From: Cryphonectria parasitica EP155
Taxonomy: Eukaryota > Ascomycota > Sordariomycetes > Diaporthales > Cryphonectriaceae
Assembly: GCF_011745365.1 (NCBI RefSeq)
Contig: NW_024468911.1
Span: forward strand, 4,892,759-4,956,758
DNA: 64,000 nucleotides
Direction of reading: 5' to 3'
Part shown: one piece after another, positions 11,190 to 22,407 of the stretch
Layout of the letters: the number at the start of each line of letters is the position of its first letter
Position numbering within the stretch: position 1 is the stretch's first letter
Notes under the pieces: generated by a model
Databases searched by the model: none
What the model saw: the letters and a program-made list of their open reading frames with translations, nothing else
Told to the model about the DNA's origin: nothing
Position numbers and translations under genes: made by a program

Positions 11190-12000
11190 GGTGACGAGAC
11201 GAGGTGTGATGAACAATCAGGTCGGGAACTGAAGACCAAGTCTGTTTGCAAGTGAAGCGAACCCGGTTGTTTTCTTCTTTGATGTAGATAAATGACAGAG
11301 ATGTGCTTCGATCTGGGCAGGAGAGGTTACTAAAAAGTCAGCAAGTTAATTAGTACTCGAAGCTTTTATGCCTTGAGCAGAACGCATAAAAGTTTGACAA
11401 CTCCGTGAGAATGATAACTATATATATAATTTTTTGAATCATTCTTCAGCCCTCAGCAAGGAGGCCGATGTAATTAGAAAATTCTGACAACCATTACATC
11501 GGAACTTCTCCCAGAGTCCACCCAGAATTCTTGAATAATCTATTAATTTATTAATCACCAGGGAAGATGAAAGGATCCAGAACGAAGGTACAGGCGAAGA
11601 GCCCACAAATTTGGCCAAGAAGAGACATTTCTTTTGCATCGAACGGGCGTTAGAAAAGCACGACGTGATGCACAAGCACAAGATATGTTGCGACAAGGCG
11701 TGAGGATGATAGTCTTCGGACTTTACTAACACCCGGTTGGGGGCACATCTTCGGGAACTAGCCCAGACCGACGCTTCAGATCTCGCCCGCCTGGAGATTT
11801 CCATCATCCGAGCTGGCTGGCCTATGTCCTCTCCTCCTCATCGTAGCCACCAACTGGAGGCCAATTTCTTGAAGAAGAACGAAGAAAAGAGAGAAGGCAA
11901 GCAAGTAGAAGCCAGGCTCTGAGATTTCCCCGTCTGTTAGATTATTGATCACCCATCTCTTTCGCTCGCATCCGTTCGCTCCTCCTCTACTCTGCTCGCA
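11190..12000. promoter_or_regulatory. Divergent promoter region between efflux pump and Zn2Cys6 regulator
   Basis: An 0.8 kb region separates the two start codons, the usual arrangement of a fungal transporter and its pathway regulator. A strongly AT-rich patch including TATATATAATTTTTT lies near 11418-11433. A small upstream frame (ATG 11824, stop 11922, 32 codons) precedes the regulator's ATG and could act as a uORF if transcription begins before it. No CGG-spaced inverted repeat was evident by eye. Confidence 0.45.
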
Positions 12001-14601
12001 ATGCCCAATCCCACATCGCAGCCAATGAGCGAGAAGGAGACACAAATCGTCACACCAGCATCTTCTCCAGCGCCAGCCCCCAGCGGAACCGAGGAGCAGA
12101 AACTGCAGCGGCGGCGGCTGCTCGCGTGTAGCTCGTGCCAGCAGCGCAAGGTTAAGTGCGACCGCAAGTCCCCCTGCGCAGCCTGCGTCAAGTCGGGAAC
12201 GCACTGCGTGGCTCCGTCCGGGCCCCGGCGGCGGCGCCCTCGATTCCCGGAGCGAGAACTGTTGAATAGGCTGCGTCAATTTGAGGAGCTGCTTCGGCGG
12301 CACAAGATTGATTTTACGGCTTTACATCCATCTGTCACTTTGCCTAGCGTGACTGCAGGGCTCGTTTCATCGACTGATGATGGGAATGATGTTGAGATTA
12401 TAGACAGTGGGGATCTGGATGTCTCGAGCACGGAGGCTGCTGTTGGATCGAGACGTGCAGCAGTGCACGAAGGCCGGCTCTTAGGTTTAGATGATGATGG
12501 TGCCGAACAACCAAGCCGTCGCTGCTGCAATTTCCGGCATGCTGTGATACAGATGGTACGATAAATGAGATCAATTGCGCTTGTATGAGTGACACTTTGC
12601 TGATTCATACGCAGGGACGAGACTTGGAGGATGACAGGAACGAAAGCTTTCCAGGAGCGAAGATGATTATTGATGAGCAGAGAAGCAAAGATGACCACCA
12701 CAGGCGTCGAGATAGCAACAACCACGCTCACAATACCCGTCCCAGGAAGGAGCCGGGCCAACCCAGTCCGCCTGAGGTAGACGACGACGGTAACGATCAT
12801 CTCCTCTTTGGGCCATGTCCGCCAGCTGGTGATTTACCTGCTTTGCACTCGGAGCAGAGTCAAGTCTTCAGGATGTGGCAAATTTATCTCGAGAACGTCA
12901 GTCCGCTGCTCCGAGTCACGCACTCACCGACACTACAAGCTCGCATTATCGATGCGGCGAGCCAGGGTGAAAGAATCAATCCTGCTTTCGAAGCTCTGGT
13001 CTTAAGCATCTGCTGCATGTCCATCATGAGTCTCTCGGATGACAAGTGCCGTTCTCTCTTTGGCTCGTCGAGGAGAGAACTCTTGGAAAGCTATCAGCCA
13101 GCCTGTCGACAAGCATTGAGGAGGTGCAGATTTTGGCGCTGCGAGAACCTCGACGCCCTGGTTGCGTCTTACCTCTATTTGGTAAGTACTTAACAGGCAT
13201 GAATCAACGTGATGAATCACAAAAGCCATGACTGTGTATTTGATTATCATAGAGGGATCTGCGTATGTACTGAGCAAGACAATCGTCCAGGTATCTGTTC
13301 GACCGCAAAGCGATCCTCGTTCTATAGCACCGGCTATATCTACTGTCCTTCGCACGGCGCAACGCATGGGCTTGCATGACGAGTCCATCAATTCTGGATA
13401 CGATGCCCTTGAGGCAGAGATGCGCCGAAGATTGTGGTGGTCCCTAGTCGTCTTTGACCAGCGCATCTGCGAAATGACCGAATACGGAACGACCACGCTG
13501 ATTCCTACTTGGGACTGCAAGAGACCCGCGAACGCCAGCGACTTTGAGATGCAGTCAGGCTCGATAGTCTCATCAGCCGTTCATGGGAGACCCACCGAGG
13601 CCCTTTTCGTTGTCGTTCTCAGTGAAATGGCGGATAGTATTCGTCATTCCTCCTTTCATCTAGATTTCGTCAACCCAGCATTGAAGGCTTTGGCCCATCC
13701 GAAAAGCGAGAAAAATAATCTTCATAGGATGCAAGGACACAGTACTTTCATGTCACTGGAGAAGGACATCGAGGGACGTTACTTGGCACGTTGCGACCTC
13801 AACCAGCCGCTGCATTTCATGACAGTCTGGACAGCACGTGGCTACATGGCCAGGCACCGCCTGCTGGAACACTACTCAAGACACGCGATCAACCCTTCTC
13901 AGCAGACAGAGACCCAGCGTCTGACAGCCCTCGCTCATGCAGTGAAGATGCTCGAGTGCGATACGAAGCTCAGAACCTCCCGCCTGACACAGGGCTTCCT
14001 CTGGCTGGTTGATTTCTGCGTCCCCATCCTGGCGTATTTTTACATCCTGCACCACCTTAGGAGGCGACCTGCAGAGACGCAGTCCGACGAAGCCTGGCGC
14101 GTGATGAGCGAGAACTGGGAGGCCCGGGCGGCTTTGCGTGCCATCATGCCCAGGTCAGAGGCCAAGGGAGCGTTTTCTATCTTCTCGCGGCTCGTCCTCG
14201 AAGCCTGGGGCGCTTATGAGAACACACATAGGGAGAAGAAGGAGATGATGACGCCTCCGCTGCTCGTGTCGGATATTCGAGACAGGTTGCAGCAGAAGAA
14301 TCAGATGATGGGCCAGGGACAAATGGATAATGGGCGCCATGTTAACAGCGCCGGTGTTGTGGATGTCAACATCATGAACATTGACACCAACAACAGCAAC
14401 AAGTCATCACTTTTGGCCGCACAAGAAGACTTCGCGTTAATAAGTGGCAGCTCTGGTGGTGGTGGTGATGGTGGTCAGGATCCTTCGGAGTCGTATCGCG
14501 GAGAGAGCTCTGATCTGGCAGGGAACGTCCTGATCGACATTGACATGGACGATTTCTGGACGACGATGGACTGGAGCCTGATGCATGCACAAGGCTGGTG
14601 A
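12001..14601 (+). CDS. Zn2Cys6 fungal transcription factor
   Basis: Nuclear DNA-binding regulator. Exons: 12001..12555, 12615..13181, 13291..14601, 810 aa. The binuclear zinc cluster occupies residues 43-70 (C-x2-C-x6-C-x5-C-x2-C-x6-C, with QQRKVKCDRKSPC between). A basic run (GPRRRRPRFPE) and a short heptad helix, RLRQFEELLRRH, follow and probably serve as linker and dimerisation element. The middle-homology region (Fungal_trans) is visible from MWQIYLENVSPLLRVTHSPT through DPRSIAPAISTVLRTAQRMG and RRRLWWSLVVFDQR. The C-terminus is acidic and Asn-rich and ends in DMDDFWTTMDW, a likely activation segment. The 109-nt second intron is required to join YLYL to VSVRPQSDPRS. Divergent from the DHA2 efflux gene, so self-resistance or export control is a reasonable inference. 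Confidence 0.93.
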
Positions 14602-15141
14602 GACTCTTTATGGTTGTAAGGAGCAGGAGGAATGAAGATCAGGGACATGTCACAGAGACGGAAGAGAGAAGAAGAAGGAAAGAAGAAAAAAAAGACGGTA
14701 AAAAAAGGGACATAGGGGAGGAGTATGCAACATCCTCAAGTGATTGCTCTCGAGCTGAAGTTCTCTCTCTCCAGGGGCTAAGATTTCGCGTCAATCCTGA
14801 CTACACAGGAATCAAGTAGCCACGCCGATATTTTTCCATGAAAAGAAGAAGAATCATATTGCTTCTAATTACATAACCCATAATAATATGTGAGCCAAGC
14901 TTGACTGCCCCCGAAGAAGCTGGAGAAACAAAAACACAAGAACCAGAGAACCAGGAAGCATGACTGGACCAATTCAGCAAATTTTCCGGTTTCGAGCGGT
15001 ACTATGCATGTGACAAGCAATGCAAGTACACTTGGTATGCATGCTTGCGACCCTGTTTGTTTTTCTTCTGTTGGTCAGAATTGAGGGTCTACAGTACGTA
15101 CACTATAGTCTATGATGGCCAGAGGCTACCCCAGGTTTCCC

Positions 15142-15177
15142 TTAGGGGTGCATTTAGGGGGTGTAGGGCATTTAGGG
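15142..15177 (+). repeat. TTAGGG-like cluster
   Basis: TTAGGG occurs at 15142, 15154 and 15172, with TGTAGGG at 15162, all within 36 bases. TTAGGG is the common fungal telomere unit, but the spacing here is irregular. It may equally be read as a cluster of AGGGG stress-response elements. Confidence 0.4.
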
Positions 15178-17457
15178 CCAAGCCACGGGGACGTGGGGCC
15201 CACTGCTGAGAAGTCTCACAGCACCGCTAGAGCTAACTAGGATCGCATGTCTGTCAGCGTTAGACCAGTGAAAAGCCACTGTAAACGGCTCGTTTTCTCG
15301 GCAGGAATTTAGTCGGCAACCTCTTCTCTCCCCACGCCGCCTTCCCATTGATGGAACATTTCTCCTTCTTGGCGACCCCGAAGTTCGACCAGCGATCCTT
15401 CGAAGCTCTGGACGATTCGACTCTAGCCATCTACGGTGTATCGGCTACCCAATACTAATGTATATGGTCACACACACTCGATGCCAAGGGCCCAAAAGGA
15501 TGTCCAACAAAGTCGCTGGATCAGCGTGACATCGTCCGTCTCGACCCAGTCTGTTGGGATCGAAAGAGGAGGGAAGGGTGGGGGGAAGGGGAACACGCAG
15601 CAGAGAGAAGACGACACGTTCACTGCATAACTTACCCTTGTCTTATTCAGCCTCTCTCTACTACTGAAAGCAACCCACCCTGGAGCCGAGGTGTGTGTGG
15701 TGTTGGGATGCCAGGAAGAGGATGAGGACGAGGATGACGAGGACGAGGGACAGCCATGTGGTCACAAGCTGGTACGCGTTGCTTCTCCTCTTGGAGAGGG
15801 AGGGTTCCTGTCAGCTCTTGCCAGCTGAAGCTACTTGCCCTGTCATGAGGCACGCAGAAGGCGGAAACTGAGTTCTCTCTTTTGCGACGGCATGGAACAT
15901 TTGTGGCCAGCCACTAGGCCGGATAGATGAATCATTCGCTGGAGCCTTGCGTACGACGACGGGTATGGGAACCAGCTTGTTGCAAACTTTGGGCTACCCA
16001 TCCACGACGATGCGAGAATGCTGGTTGTTGGGTGCCACACTTCTCTCCCTGCTGCAGCACAGGCAGCGGACATGAGCCGCTTCTCCTGTGTGGACGGCCC
16101 GAAGGGTGCTGTTGTGTCGTGCCAACGAACGGCAGCGGGATGCAAAGGTTTCCACCCAAACAACAAGAATGTAAACACCTCGCCATTATGTTCTTCCTCG
16201 GGCAAGAAGAGCGAGATTCGTCCCGCTTCCTCCGCCATGGCGCTCGGGTGGCCCACTGGCTCCATCCATTCCGCGGCTGGAGGAAGTAGCAAGATCTTAC
16301 ATCGACGACAACGATTCGACTGGGAAGGCAGGTAACCTCTGCAACATAGGTACTGCAGAATGGTTCCCGCACTCTGTCTGTATGCAATATGCAGGTTCTG
16401 CCACGTACTACAGTATTTCGTTGCCTGGCTTCCAGCATGCTTTGGCTCGTGGCTTACGAATGCCTCTCTTTCTCTCTCTCGATATGGTATGCGAGGAGTT
16501 CTTGTGGCAGACAACAGTGAACTTCTTCCCGTTAATTGCAGGAAACATGTGTAGCAAACCTCGACGGGACCCTACCACCCACCCACCCATCCATCCCCTC
16601 ATCCTCGCGTCTGTCATGTGTCACTGGAACACTTTCTGCAGGTGTCTAGACCCAGCGAGATTGTAGACATGCGGTCCATGTCTTGCATATCTTGTTCTTC
16701 TTGCATCTTCTTTCGACATGGGCAAAAACCAAACCAACGTCTCACTGCTTGCTGCCCCGTAGGGGCCGAGAGCCTAGGCCCGTCTGGCAGCGAGCCGATA
16801 CGTTCGAGGCGGCCCGTATGTATACGGACGACTCTTGTCATTGGTGGATTTTCACCCCTGCCAGTTTCTCCGCAGACGCCGCCTCCAGGCCGCGCCCAGC
16901 CCCATGGGAAGACTTGACCGGGGAAACAAAGCCTCATTCTATTGGACTTGCTCCAAGGGCCAAGGGTGGGAATCTAATGAAATCTCACCAGCGCGCTCTC
17001 TCCACGGGGTAAGCAGTGATTTCAGGAACAAGAAGCGGGGTGGAGGGAGGGGGAGGAGACTGGGGAAAAGCAGAATCTGGGGTTCTCATCGTCGTATTCA
17101 AGGGCCACACCTTCAACCAGCCCCAAGGGTTCGGATTATGTGCCCTCGACAAGAGTATGAACGGTCCCCCATCTGGCATGGCCTGCATGTGGCATCCTGG
17201 CAACCCCCCCTCGTGCCAGACCACCACCGTGAATGGTCGCCGCCGCACCAGAAAATTGGGGACCATGTCGACCTGGGTTCGTTCACCTTTCAGGAGGTGA
17301 GCGAGCGTGCATCCATCCATGCATGCGCTGACAGGGATGTCGAGATAATTGAGAAAGAGCTCCTCGATAAAGAGAACTATGTCTTATCCGTCCGCCTGAC
17401 CGCGTCTTAGGAGGAGGAAAGAGGAGCACTCATTCCCTCCATATTGAGTTTCTCTTA

Positions 17458-17537
17458 GATAAAAGGCTTGGCCAGCCTTCACACACCAGTCCTTTCCTTC
17501 CTTTCCCCCTTTTCTTTTTCTTTTTCTCTACTTCTCT
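17458..17537 (+). promoter_or_regulatory. Core promoter of the sugar porter gene
   Basis: A TATA-like GATAAAAGG at about 17458-17466 is followed by a long pyrimidine tract (about 17487-17535). This is a layout seen at well-expressed fungal genes, placed roughly 140-220 nt before the ATG at 17677. Confidence 0.4.
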
Positions 17538-17676
17538 TTGACGCGCCCTACGGAATTCCTTCTCCTATTGCTTGTGTTGGTTCCCGCCCTTGGGTTCTGC
17601 CTGGAAGTTTGTGTGTCTTTACTCCCCATTTCTCCCAGCACACAGGGTCGGCTCACCGCCTGCAGCCACGGTCAAG

Positions 17677-19565
17677 ATGGTGTCCTCAACGCGGGCGTAC
17701 AACTGGTAAGCTTTTTCGTGGTGTAGAAAAGCACCAGGCCCTCAGGCCCCTTTTGGCTATGATTGATTTGCTAAATATTTGTTGTGACTAGGTACATCTC
17801 CATCATTGCGGCGATGTGCATGGTGCTTTACGGATACGATGCGTCGACATATAACTCGGTTCAAGGCTCAGACAACTGGCTGGCATGGTTTGGGTTGACA
17901 ATCGTATGTTGTCTCTCTTCTGGCGTCCAAACAAGTACAAACAATATGGAGGCCGCCCCTTACTGACCTTCTTTCTATTCTCCATCTACAGGACAGCGTA
18001 TATATACTTGGTCTCATCAACACCATCTACTCCATTGGCGCCATCATATCTGGCTGGTTTGTTGGCGGCCCCGTCGTAAGTGCCCTCTTCGCTTCCCCTC
18101 GGTTTTGTGCACAATATATAACGCTATTATAACTCGTGCAGCAGCTAATCATCGTAATACAAATAATAGGCTGATTTTGGTGGACGTCGCCTGGGCATGG
18201 GCCTGGGTTGTTTTTTCACTATCTTCGCCACTATGATGCAGACCTTTGCGCCTAAGGGCAACCTCGCCTGCTTCATGGCCGGTCGCTTCTTTGTCGGGTT
18301 TGGACAAGGCATGGCTTTGAGTAAGTGAACAGCAATCAAACCATCCATCGATTGACCTTTTTGTATTCCCATGCATTGCTGACCAAGTTCCTGTTTGTAC
18401 GTAATTAGCTGCCGGCCCTGTCTACATTGGCGAGATGGCACCGCCCGAGATCCGTGGATTCATCATGGCTTTCTGGCAGACCTTCTACTCTGTCGGTTCT
18501 TTCATTGCCTACTGGATCAACTATGCCTGCAGCCTGCACAAGGCGAAGCTGGGAGAGTGGGACTGGAAGATGGTTGTCATCTTCCAGATCCTCGTTCCCC
18601 TCATCATCATTGTCCTGCTCCCCTTCATGCCCGAGACGCCTCGGTGGTACATCCAGAAGAAGGGCAACCTCGAGGCCGCGCGCAAGTCCCTCCAGCGCAT
18701 CCGTGAGACAGAGGCCGAGATCGAGGAGGAGATTACTGTCATCCGCGAGGCTCTCGAGTACGAGAAGGAGGCCATCAGCTCCAGCTATTCCGCGCTGTTC
18801 AAGGATCCTTCGGTCCGCAAGCGGCTCTACCTTGCCTTTGTCCTCAACATCGGCCAGCAGCTCACCGGCCAGGGCTCGCTGAACTCGTTCTCGACCGAGA
18901 TCTACAAGAAGGTCTGGACCTCGAGCTCCACTATCAACCTGATCAACGCCCTCAACGCCACCTTTGGCATCCTCTTCACCCTGAACGCCACCTGGACCGT
19001 CGACCGCTTTGGGCGCCGCTGGATGTTCATCGTGGGCGCCCTGGGCATGGCCACCTGCATGCTGATCGTTGCCGTCGTCGGCCTTGCCACTCCCGGCACC
19101 ACACAAAAGTCCGAGCCCGTGGGCATCGCCATCGTCTTCCTCCTCTTCCTCTTCATCTTCTTCTACAAGCCTACCTGGGGCGCCACGACCTGGATCTGGA
19201 CCTCGGAGGTCTTCAGCATGAACGTGCGCGCGCAGGCCGTGGGCATGTGCTCGCAGACGCAGAACGTCGCCCAGGCCATCTTCAACCAGTTCTTCCCGCT
19301 GTTCCTCAAGAACACGGGCTTCAAGTGCTTCTTCTTCTTCATGGCCGTCAATATCCTCCTTGCCATCTTTGTCTACTTCCTCATCCCCGAGACCAAGCAG
19401 GTGCCACTTGAGGAGATCGATGTGCTCTTTGGTGGTGCCAACCACGTCGACAAGGGCGCCCAGATGCTGGGTATCCCCGAGGCCCAGAGCGGTGCCCACC
19501 ACGTCGCCGAGAAGGACGGCCGCGCCCACGTTAGGGAGGAGGAGAACATTACTCCTGCCGCATAG
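17677..19565 (+). CDS. MFS sugar porter (hexose/lactose-permease type)
   Basis: Plasma-membrane sugar:proton symporter. Exons: 17677..17705, 17792..17903, 17992..18075, 18170..18320, 18409..19565, 510 aa. The first coding exon is only 29 nt and encodes ten residues before TM1 (YISIIAAMCMVLYGYDAST). Signature motifs: GGRRLGM after TM2, GRFFVGFGQG in TM4, VYIGEMAPPEIRG, PETPRWYIQKKG (from about residue 200), GQQLTGQGSLNSFS in TM7, VDRFGRR, and LIPETKQVPLEEID near the C-terminus. TM1 has DAST-Y in place of the DxSV-GG of many hexose carriers. This, with the WTSEVF segment, resembles fungal permeases annotated as lactose or general sugar transporters. Substrate is not predictable here. CreA-like motifs upstream would fit carbon-catabolite control. 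Confidence 0.95.
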
Positions 19566-20300
19566 ACTTGTTTGTGTATGCACAGAAGAGACCTGTGCTG
19601 AATATTTGTTCACCAGCCTTGGCTTGCTTGTTCCCAATGTTTTTCTTTTCTTCCTTGCTGCTCGCTACTGCTTCCTCAACTTTGAGAGGTTGGGAGGACA
19701 TTACGACTAGAGTATTGGTTCACACGAGAAAGACTGTTTAGAGGGGCTTGACGAGGTCAATGGGATGGCTGAGGTCGATTCATTTTGAAGTACTCCTCCT
19801 ACTACTACTTTATATTCGCCACCTTTTTGATATCCAATCTCATCCACGTTCGATAATGATTACGAAATTGTCTCCTGAACATGCATTCTAATTCTCTGCG
19901 ATCTTTGCTGCGTGACTAGTCAAGCTACATAGATTCGAATGCTAGAGGCTTCGTCGACTAGTCTTACTCCATTCTTCAGCCAAGCCACAGATTTCAGGTG
20001 TTCTTTTACCACGACCTGAGTAGGCCTTGTCATCTTACCCTTTCCGTGACACATGCTCAGGTCTTCTGAATTCATTGTAAATCTCCAGGCACATCATTTC
20101 TTGATGTAATGAAATTCCAGCCAGAATCATAGAGTAATACTTGCAGTAGATTAGCATCTGCTGCAGAAGTCAAGCTAAGATCCAGAAGCAAGTACATGAA
20201 TTGCCTATTCAACATCGTCCAGGCTACCTTTCCCACAGCTCCGCCTCCGACACTATCACAGTAGCACCTGGGAACGGCGCCACAGCAAGACCAAGTCTAC
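19566..20300. other. Intergenic, convergent 3' flanks
   Basis: Spacer between the sugar porter and the convergent chitin-binding gene. No gene or repeat seen. Confidence 0.6.
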
Positions 20301-21209
20301 TCAACTAGGACTACAAATCCCAAAATTGGGCTGACACCCGGCAATAGACGAGCAGTACAGGCTTGAATTCCCACAATATCCATACTGCGAGCAGCATTGT
20401 CCACCCGACCAGCCCAAACAAGACTTCCCATTCCCGCACGTGCCGTCAGTGGTCGCAGTCTGCCCTGGCGGAAGCGGAGAAGTCGAACTCGTGCTCGAGG
20501 TGGTCGATGTTGTTGCTACTGTTGTTGTCGTTGTAATCGTCGTCGTCGAGGAAGTAGATGTGGTGTTGGAAGACCCGCAGATCCCAAAGGCCGAGTTACA
20601 CCCCGTCCCGCACCACGCAGCCCCGTCGCCGCAGTACCAGTACTCGGAGCAGCACTGCCCGCCGCTGAACCCGGCGCAGGTGGTTGAGTTGCCGCACATT
20701 CCGTTGGTCGAGACGGTCAGTGTACCGGAGGGAGACGGCGACGTGCTGGTGGTGGTGCTGGAAGAGGAGGAGGAGGAGGAGGAGGAGGAGGAGGAGGAGG
20801 AGGACGTCGAGGTCGTGGTGGTGGAAGTGGATGAGCCCTCGCATGCTCCGTAGGCGGGCTGGCACCCGTCTGCGGGGGAGCAGTAGATGTCGCCTGTGCC
20901 GCAGTAGCCAAACTGCGAGCAGCATTGGTTGTTGGTGCAGCTGGCGCCGTTGGCGGAGGGGCCACAGTCTGGGGAGGACTGTCGCTTTTCGAGGGCAGCA
21001 GAGTCGCCGAGGAGTTGGCTGGGTGCTGCTGGTGTGTGTGCATCGTGAAGTCGGAACAAGGTCTCTGAGCGTTCTGGAGAGGGGAAAGGCATGTTGGTTT
21101 GGATGGGCAAATGTGCATGTTCTTCATTGTCAAAATGCGTGGAACAGTAAGCGTTTCTGGGAAACCACACAGTTACAACAATTATCAACAGATGAGTCGG
21201 CCACCCCAT
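20301..21209 (-). CDS. Secreted chitin-binding protein with three CBM18 (hevein-like) modules
   Basis: Intronless, 302 aa from the ATG at 21209 (an upstream in-frame ATG at 21281 would place 24 polar residues before the signal peptide, so I reject it). A hydrophobic signal (THLLIIVVTVWF) is followed by an acidic propeptide ending in a Kex2-type site, LEKR (residues 73-76). Mature modules: CBM18-1 about 82-123, CBM18-2 about 173-212, CBM18-3 about 258-300. Each has the eight-cysteine order with CCSxxGYCG or CCSEYWYCG aromatic sites. Ser/Thr-rich linkers separate them; the first contains a polyserine run. There is no catalytic domain. Such proteins bind chitin in the fungal wall or shield it from plant or animal chitinases; that role is inference. 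The linkers are likely O-mannosylated. Confidence 0.92.
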   Translation of the reverse strand: MGWPTHLLIIVVTVWFPRNAYCSTHFDNEEHAHLPIQTNMPFPSPERSETLFRLHDAHTPAAPSQLLGDSAALEKRQSSPDCGPSANGASCTNNQCCSQFGYCGTGDIYCSPADGCQPAYGACEGSSTSTTTTSTSSSSSSSSSSSSSSSSTTTSTSPSPSGTLTVSTNGMCGNSTTCAGFSGGQCCSEYWYCGDGAAWCGTGCNSAFGICGSSNTTSTSSTTTITTTTTVATTSTTSSTSSTSPLPPGQTATTDGTCGNGKSCLGWSGGQCCSQYGYCGNSSLYCSSIAGCQPNFGICSPS

Positions 21210-22407
21210 TGTGCTGTGATTTGAATGTACAATATTCAGATAATAATTATGAAATCTACACCGACTGTACCAAGACAACAAAAACAGACGAATATTAATG
21301 AAACATAAGGAGCACTAGCAGACGAGAAATGCCTTGACTTATATTGTACCTTGTTCTATTCCGCTCATTTGGATGAATTGGATTCTGCGTTGCCGTATGC
21401 ACATCTCCATTTCCTCTCCCAAAGTAGCAACTTACTCATGGGATGGACACTTGTCTTAGATAGGTAGTTTTTTCTTGGGACAACCACGTCCGTGTCTATT
21501 ATGGTATATATGCAGGTCGCAACTCAGGAACAAACACCCCAATGGCTAGTTGTGAAAAATTGACTTGTGATTTGTTTGGTACCGAGAGGTCCGTTGCATC
21601 CGTTGATCCGGAGCACTCCGATTGAAGATCAGGGACTTCTATAGTCCTTAAGATCCTTGCTGATATCATGCTCGACTGAGGGTCGACATCTTTGGGTCTC
21701 GATATTAGGCAAAAGCTGTGTCACCAGATTAATATATTTTTGATCACCAAGTAATACTTATGGATGTGTTTGACGCTGTAAAGTGTCGCCTGCTGGTCCA
21801 GATGGAGCCAGAAATTATCGATACGTAGATGAGAAGCTCCTTAAAGCAGGTGGCGCGAGTAATCAAGCCTTTTTAAGACGTCTAAGGGGGAATATGCATG
21901 TGTTGTCCGAGTTTGGCTCGCCCAAGTCTATATGAAGCCAAAACGGTTGGTATCGTGCAAGCGTATATTGTAAGTAAGGCAACATGAATTAGTGCATGTG
22001 CCTGCATTGGTCGTGAAAAGATTAAAATATTCAAACACTTAAAGCTACGAACCTCAACGAACGAGCGAGGTGACAAGTACACAGAACAAAATCCCAGAGA
22101 GAGGTCTCGTTGGTCGTGTATATTGACCATCAGCCGGATTATCAATCGAGCCTCGAATCTTAAAATGGTTCATCTTCCTTTCAAGAATTACTGCGTGTGA
22201 TATTTGACTCCCGAAGAGTCAAGCAAGACTCTAATGACTTGTTGGCAAAACCCCCTTGCTGGTTAACTCCCGTGGTGTCTACGTCCTAAAATGGAATGGC
22301 GCTGAGCTGCTGACCGTCGCAGATGCCGTAAATTGTTCTATCCACTCTTCCCTCTCTTCCAACAAGAGAACCACCCCCCAACCTTTTCTTCCCCTTCAAA
22401 ATAAAGA
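21210..22407. other. Intergenic, divergent upstream regions
   Basis: About 1.2 kb between the starts of the chitin-binding and LtrA genes. AT-rich in its middle (about 21700-22100). No supported gene. Confidence 0.55.

Larger units (their letters stand above)
14602..17676. other. 3 kb region upstream of the sugar porter, no gene supported
   Basis: No reading frame has family resemblance; the longest (15843-16514, minus) is low in hydrophobic periodicity and probably spurious. The region holds a TTAGGG-like cluster (15142-15177). Within 0.8 kb of the transporter ATG there are several SYGGRG-type CreA-like hexamers (CCGGGG about 16918, GCGGGG about 17035, CTGGGG about 17063 and 17080). These motifs are short and could be chance. 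Confidence 0.45.

Noticed and set aside
15843..16514. Minus-strand frame of 223 codons upstream of the sugar porter
   Set aside because: No domain resemblance, several overlapping frames of similar length on both strands, and no supporting splice or promoter context.
18405..19637. Minus-strand open frame of 410 codons opposite the sugar porter
   Set aside because: Antisense shadow produced by high third-position GC in the porter exon.
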